From Paenibacillus sp. FSL R5-0517 (GTDB taxonomy: Bacteria; Bacillota; Bacilli; Paenibacillales; Paenibacillaceae): a DNA stretch of 64,000 bases. Below are positions 59,963 through 64,000 of the stretch, in pieces (position 1 is the first letter of the stretch; each line of letters begins with the position of its first letter). Location of the stretch: NCBI RefSeq assembly GCF_037974355.1, contig NZ_CP150235.1, positions 6,696,001-6,760,000 of the forward strand. Direction: 5' to 3'. The notes beneath the pieces were generated by a model, which worked only from the letters and a program-made list of their open reading frames with translations, was not told where the DNA came from and did no database searches. The translations under genes were made by a program, and so were the position numbers.

Positions 59963-60823
59963 ATGTCAATTTATCAAGTCGTACCCATGGTCTATGACTC
60001 CAAGGAACAGATTGATGCTATTATTTTACTCGAACAACAATGTAAACTGCTCGATTCCATTCATCTGAAAGCAGATCTTGACCATATCAGCCAAAAAGAC
60101 GGAGACCACGCGCTCCTTTGTTATTGTGAAGATGAATTGGCAGGACTCCTCAGTTGGTATAATTCTGACGGCGTAACCGGGAATATTAATGCCATCGTAC
60201 ATCCGCATTATCGTCGCCAAGGTGTGTTCACCAGCCTACTGAAACAAGCCATCCTGGACATGAAACCACAGGGGATTAATCAACTCAGTTATCGCGTTCC
60301 TCAGGGCTTATCCTCGGGTGTTCTTACTGCCCAGTCCCTTGGAGCCATTTATGATCGTGCGGAGTATTCGATGCAACTTGTGAATCAAGTCGTTGGGGTT
60401 GTGGAATCGCCTGAACTAACGTTGTCCGTGGCAGAAGCCAAGGATATGGAGTTTATGGTCACTTGCACATCCCAGGCTTTTGGAGATTCGGAGGACTGGA
60501 CACGCAATTACTTTATGCAAACGAATGAACCCACCCGAGTTACCTATATTGCATGGCAGGATCAACAGCCTGTTGGACTGGTACGGGTTAACTCCATTAA
60601 TGCAACAACTGCATTTATTCATAACTTCTGTATTTTACCCGCTTATCAGGGTCGAAAAATAGGACGCACTGCGCTTCATATTCTGGTGAATCTCCTAAGG
60701 AAACAACACTATACAGATATTCGCCTATCCGTTGTTACCGAGAACGAACGCGCTTTGAATCTGTACCGTAGTGTAGGTTTTGAGGTGAATTCAGAGTATC
60801 ACTATTTCAGCGGTAAACTATAG
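59963..60823 (+). CDS. Tandem GNAT N-acetyltransferase
   Basis: 286 residues from the ATG at 59963 (GAAGGTG 8 nt upstream); a GTG three codons earlier is less well spaced. Two GNAT domains are visible: the first (about 1-135) with GNINAIVHPHYRRQGVFTSLL, where R/Q-R-x-G-V/I binds acetyl-CoA; the second (about 150-286) with FIHNFCILPAYQGRKIGRTAL and the end strand LYRSVGFEVNSEYHYF. Both pyrophosphate-binding loops look intact, though the second is likely catalytic. Such double GNAT enzymes include antibiotic and amine acetyltransferases. A leader peptide ORF and a site-sequestering hairpin lie upstream. Confidence 0.88.
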   Translation: MSIYQVVPMVYDSKEQIDAIILLEQQCKLLDSIHLKADLDHISQKDGDHALLCYCEDELAGLLSWYNSDGVTGNINAIVHPHYRRQGVFTSLLKQAILDMKPQGINQLSYRVPQGLSSGVLTAQSLGAIYDRAEYSMQLVNQVVGVVESPELTLSVAEAKDMEFMVTCTSQAFGDSEDWTRNYFMQTNEPTRVTYIAWQDQQPVGLVRVNSINATTAFIHNFCILPAYQGRKIGRTALHILVNLLRKQHYTDIRLSVVTENERALNLYRSVGFEVNSEYHYFSGKL

Positions 60824-60831
60824 GAGGAAGT

Positions 60832-60882
60832 ACAGAGAGGGAGAGACGTTCCCGCAAGGAGGACGTTCTCTCTCTTTTCTTT
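60832..60882 (+). terminator. Terminator of tandem GNAT gene
   Basis: Imperfect stem AGAGA..TCC/GGA..TCTCT followed by a T-rich tail (TCTTTTCTTTTATT). Confidence 0.55.
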
Positions 60883-60903
60883 TATTAGACCAGTAAATTT
60901 AGT

Positions 60904-61452
60904 TCAGAGATGATTGGAGAATTGGAAAATTAATTTATAGCCGTCGAACGTTTGCCCATACATTTCCCGATAGTGACCTTCGGTATAATTAGCCACCGTT
61001 TTCCGCCAGAAAGACTGGCCGATCTTATTGTTCTCCGATGGATTGGTGAACAACTCCCATCTTCCTCTAAACATTCCGAAGATTGTCGACGCTGCGTGTT
61101 CAGCCACGCCTACCCCTCGAAACGGCTGCATCAGAAAGAAATCATGTACGAAGAAGTCTATTCCTTGTGAGCAATGAGGCGGCGTGGCTACGAATGCAAA
61201 CCCTGCTGGAATGCCATCCACAATCATCAGAAACGGATAAAGACACTCCGGTTGTTCCCACCAGATGTTCTGTACATCATACTGATCCTGTAACGTTTTA
61301 TACTCAGGACTTGGTTCAAAAATGCCGTGTTCATTCGGGGTATGCTCTCCACCTAGACCGTAATGACCGGATAGATCATGAAGATATAGCGGGTACATAT
61401 TTTTAATCACATACGCCTCGTCCTTATTCGTTAATTTCACTTCTATATTCAT
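60904..61452 (-). CDS. GNAT family N-acetyltransferase
   Basis: 182 residues from an ATG at 61452; an upstream GTG or TTG is also possible and the site is weak. The acetyl-CoA loop region reads DFFLMQPFRGVGVAEHAAS and ends with ENNKIGQSFWRKTVANY, as in the subgroup of acetyltransferases annotated as YhbS- or predicted acetyltransferase-like. Substrate unknown. It is convergent with the tandem GNAT gene, so the two are independent. Confidence 0.82.
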   Translation of the reverse strand: MNIEVKLTNKDEAYVIKNMYPLYLHDLSGHYGLGGEHTPNEHGIFEPSPEYKTLQDQYDVQNIWWEQPECLYPFLMIVDGIPAGFAFVATPPHCSQGIDFFVHDFFLMQPFRGVGVAEHAASTIFGMFRGRWELFTNPSENNKIGQSFWRKTVANYTEGHYREMYGQTFDGYKLIFQFSNHL

Positions 61453-61598
61453 ATTCACCAACCCTGTCAGATAATTTGAATACGTATTTCAAGAACTCCC
61501 TCACGCATCCTTGCACCGTCATATGAATTGTACGCAATATCACCAGCCCCGAATATATAAAGAATCCTTCATAACCATTCTTTATTCTTCTTTACAAG

Positions 61599-61631
61599 AA
61601 AAAAGCCACATTCGATGGCTCGAACGTAGCT
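61599..61631 (-). terminator. Terminator of CD3324-like gene
   Basis: 12-bp stem with two G-T pairs (61604-61615 with 61620-61631), TGGC loop, six T residues on the minus strand. Confidence 0.85.
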
Positions 61632-61640
61632 TCTATAGTT

Positions 61641-61910
61641 TCATGCCTTTTTGCAATATACAATTTTCTTGATGCTATCCACGGATAAACAGAATTGCTC
61701 TGCAAGCTGATCAATGGTCGCTCCCGCAGCAAAAAGCTGGCAGATTTCAACGTTCCGTTCCCGAATAACCCTTCGGCCACCCGAGTTCTCGCCCCACTTC
61801 TTGTGGGCATCCTTGGGCCTCGGAATATAGATCAGGCCTCCGGGGATATGACGCTGTATTTCTCGGAGCAATTCTTCAGGGAAGATGGTATCCGCATTAA
61901 TATATTTCAT
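61641..61910 (-). CDS. CD3324/Mor-like small helix-turn-helix protein
   Basis: 89 residues; AAGGAG precedes the ATG. The start MKYINADTIFPEELLREIQRH, the IYIPRPKD..KKWGENSGGR centre and the C-terminal helix-turn-helix (AAGATIDQLAEQFCLSVDSIKKIV) match the Mor/CD3324 family of small DNA-binding proteins found singly in many Firmicute chromosomes. Targets are unknown. Single gene with its own terminator. Confidence 0.85.
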   Translation of the reverse strand: MKYINADTIFPEELLREIQRHIPGGLIYIPRPKDAHKKWGENSGGRRVIRERNVEICQLFAAGATIDQLAEQFCLSVDSIKKIVYCKKA

Positions 61911-62170
61911 GTTGCTCCACTCCTTAAAAGTTAAAATCTTTAAGGCAGCAGAGTCTTACGATGAACACATTGAATATGCACTACAACGGTATGGCGGAAA
62001 TGAATTTCAGGCTCTATGCAAACAACCGCCGTTGTTCATCACATGGACTCTGCATAGAGCGGGTCGTGAAACTTCTTATGAATCGAATCATGGTAGCCCC
62101 CCATTCATATTCGTGCTGAAACTTCAACTATCTATACCATAATAAGGAATAATTATCTTAATGGCAAAAT

Positions 62171-63097
62171 CTACACGTCAAATCGGTAATAAACCCCTGT
62201 TAATTCTTCCGAAACGCTCCATAGCTTGTTTGAAATGTCGGCATTATATAATTTTTCGATAACCTTGGCGGTCTTGGGATAGCCCTTAGTACCACCCATA
62301 CCGCCAGGAGCAATATACTCTCCTCCCGTAATCGTTGGATCTGTTGCAGCGTACAAGGTAGGTAATGCCCCCATGTGAGCAGGTTGACTAATGATTTTCA
62401 GAAGACTCCGCATGAATATATTCGCCGGTTTCCCCGAACCGAAGGAGAACAGATTGGTATTCGAAATTCCTGGATGAGCCGCGATACTCATAGAATCCAT
62501 ATGGGCGGAATTAAACTTATTCTGCAGTTCTCTTGCAAACATCAGATTGGCCAGCTTGCTTTGACTGTAGAACTTCATGGGAGCATATCCTTTGGAGCCA
62601 TCCAAATTATTAAAATCAATTGCGCCATTACCCGCTGCCAAACTGCTTAGAGTAACCACTCTCGATTGCGGAGTAGAAATCAATCGGGGCAATAGCAGGC
62701 CTGTAAGCGCGAAATGCCCTAGATGATTGCTACCAAACTGCAACTCAAAGCCATCCTTCGTCAACTGGAATGGAGGATTCATAATGCCTGCATTATTAAC
62801 GAGAATGGACAAGGAATCGTATTGTTCAAGAAACGCGGCTGCGAACTTACGGATACTGGCTAAATCACTAAGGTCAAGGTGCATAACTATGACCTCTCCA
62901 GCTACATGTACAGACGACTTTATCTGGTTAGCTGCCTTTTCACCTTTTTCCACATTACGAACAGCAAGGATAACTTTCGCACCCTTTTCAGCTAACGCTA
63001 ATGCCGTTTCATACCCCAACCCACCGTTCGAACCTGTCACAATCACTACTTTATTGGATACAGTCGGGATGATGTCTTTAGTCCACACTGTGCTCAT
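62171..63097 (-). CDS. SDR family oxidoreductase (retinol dehydrogenase-like)
   Basis: 308 residues from the ATG at 63097 (AGAGAGGTG 9 nt upstream); a frame start 13 codons earlier lacks a site. Features: TGSNGGLG cofactor loop, NNAGIM, GSNHLGHFALTGLL, Ser in LSSLAAG and the YSQSKLAN active site. The insert and length agree with the RDH/WWOX-like long SDR class that reduces ketones and aldehydes. The regulator gene upstream on the same strand suggests co-regulation. Confidence 0.9.
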   Translation of the reverse strand: MSTVWTKDIIPTVSNKVVIVTGSNGGLGYETALALAEKGAKVILAVRNVEKGEKAANQIKSSVHVAGEVIVMHLDLSDLASIRKFAAAFLEQYDSLSILVNNAGIMNPPFQLTKDGFELQFGSNHLGHFALTGLLLPRLISTPQSRVVTLSSLAAGNGAIDFNNLDGSKGYAPMKFYSQSKLANLMFARELQNKFNSAHMDSMSIAAHPGISNTNLFSFGSGKPANIFMRSLLKIISQPAHMGALPTLYAATDPTITGGEYIAPGGMGGTKGYPKTAKVIEKLYNADISNKLWSVSEELTGVYYRFDV

Positions 63098-63157
63098 ATC
63101 TCTACACACCTCTCTTATCTTTTTCTTACTACCCAAATATCGAGCGTATATAGCTTT

Positions 63158-64000
63158 TTATCCCCTGCCATACTGACTTATGCTCCGTTCGAGTAACTCT
63201 CTAACCTGTTGTTTCAATTCAGGGGGCGAGATCACTTTCACTTCCGGGCCATAGGAGAGTAACTTTCGTGCTGTAAAAGAAAACTCCTCGGGCGGAACCA
63301 TTCCACGCCACTCGTTGCCTTCAACCGACTTGAACATCACATCTGAAGCGGCCATCCTTGCTCCAAATTCCGTGAATTGCAGCACCGCTTCTACGCTTGC
63401 CCTGTCTTCTTTGGCATCTAGCCACGCCTTCAGGCTTGGAACAGATTCATCAACCGATTCCATCACAGCCAACTGCTGCATGCGATCCACCCGATACAAC
63501 AACACGCGATCCTTATTTCGTGCTGGCATGTACCAATACCCCTGCCCATAGTAGATGCCATAGGGAAAGACCCGGACTTTTTTATGACCATTGCGGGCAT
63601 GATACATAAACTGGATTTCTCTCTTTTCCACCGCTGCACCCAATATCTCGGTTGTTAAAGGTTCGGCATGCTCACCGGGATGCTGGACAAAGGTGATATG
63701 CTCTCTCATCCGCATAATGAGATCCTGTACATCCTGAGGCAAAGTGGAGAAATACTGTTCAGCCAGATGTTCACGCATGGAACCGTACGGAAAATCCGGG
63801 ACTTGCTGAAGATACTCCAGCATCATAAATAGTCCTAATGCCTCCTGCTGTGTCAGTTGAAGAGGTGGCAATATCCGATTGGGCAACACCCGATATCCCC
63901 CGTTCACACCAACTTCGGTGTACAAAGGAAAACCCAGTGCCTGCAATGCATCCAGATCTCGCTGGATTGTACGTACAGATACGTCAAATCGTTCTGCCAG
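63158..64000 (-). CDS. YafY-like HTH/WYL-domain regulator (5' end beyond window)
   Basis: The frame is open to the right edge, so the first about 20-25 residues are missing. It enters with LAERFDVSVRTIQRDLDAL, the recognition helix of an HTH_11 domain, continues QALGFPLYTEVGVNGGYRVLP, and from about residue 125 carries the WYL domain (KVRVFPYGIYYGQGYWYMPARN, YRVDRM) with a C-terminal WCX-like part. WYL regulators sense ligands such as nucleotides, DNA damage products or small metabolites. It lies 60 nt upstream of the SDR gene and may control it. Confidence 0.9.
   Translation of the reverse strand: MAERFDVSVRTIQRDLDALQALGFPLYTEVGVNGGYRVLPNRILPPLQLTQQEALGLFMMLEYLQQVPDFPYGSMREHLAEQYFSTLPQDVQDLIMRMREHITFVQHPGEHAEPLTTEILGAAVEKREIQFMYHARNGHKKVRVFPYGIYYGQGYWYMPARNKDRVLLYRVDRMQQLAVMESVDESVPSLKAWLDAKEDRASVEAVLQFTEFGARMAASDVMFKSVEGNEWRGMVPPEEFSFTARKLLSYGPEVKVISPPELKQQVRELLERSISQYGRG

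Overview
The window looks like chromosomal DNA of a Paenibacillus-type Firmicute. Evidence from sequence: strong AGGAGG-type ribosome binding sites with frequent GTG/TTG starts, intrinsic terminators after most transcription units, S-layer homology (SLH) exoproteins, cre-like catabolite control sites at glycoside hydrolase genes, a Spo0E-like protein, a parS-like site and a Rap/AimR-like regulator overlapping a pre-peptide gene. No rRNA, tRNA, CRISPR array, prophage or transposase gene was found.

Layout. 1-2.1 kb: coupled minus-strand operon (HAD phosphatase, SMR transporter, metallophosphoesterase cut by the window edge). 2.2-6.5 kb: CUT1-type sugar ABC importer (two permeases, binding lipoprotein) divergent from a GbsR-like regulator. 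6.7-7.4 kb: unassigned 239-residue protein. 7.5-15.5 kb: two very large secreted paralogues with nearly identical C-terminal SLH halves. 15.7-19.7 kb: CdaR-type regulator facing glycerate kinase and GntP permease. 20-26 kb: papain-like hydrolase, CdsA-like membrane protein, lipoprotein, LysM membrane protein, Ada, a PEP mutase/isocitrate lyase family enzyme and a small conserved protein. 26-31 kb: GntR/ABC operon, Spo0E-like gene, a quorum-sensing receptor with its pre-peptide gene, aldo/keto reductase. 31-39.4 kb: lipid kinase-like protein, LRR exoprotein, GH30, GH10 xylanase, secreted 5'-nucleotidase. 39.5-47 kb: lipoproteins, macrolide phosphotransferase, DbpA helicase, SDR, GH43 glycosidase. 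47-59 kb: a 2364-residue SLH/InlB-repeat giant protein with a long structured leader, an orphan MinD-like ATPase beside an SLH remnant, and a two-component system. 59-64 kb: lipoprotein, two GNAT proteins, CD3324-like protein, SDR and a WYL regulator cut by the edge.

Themes. The cell surface is prominent (three SLH proteins, LysM, lipoproteins), as is plant polysaccharide use (GH10, GH30, GH43, sugar importer, cre sites). The least routine signals are regulatory: (i) one promoter architecture (7-mer direct repeats 11 nt apart, then a -10 after exactly 9 nt) upstream of both paired SLH genes and the LysM gene; (ii) a leader peptide plus terminator before the macrolide phosphotransferase and a leader peptide with alternative pairings before a tandem GNAT gene; (iii) an AimR/AloR-like receptor-peptide pair; (iv) a roughly 220-bp repeat with terminal inverted repeats whose main stem changes consistently between copies; (v) candidate CdaR, GbsR and GntR operators. 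All functions are inferred from sequence only.
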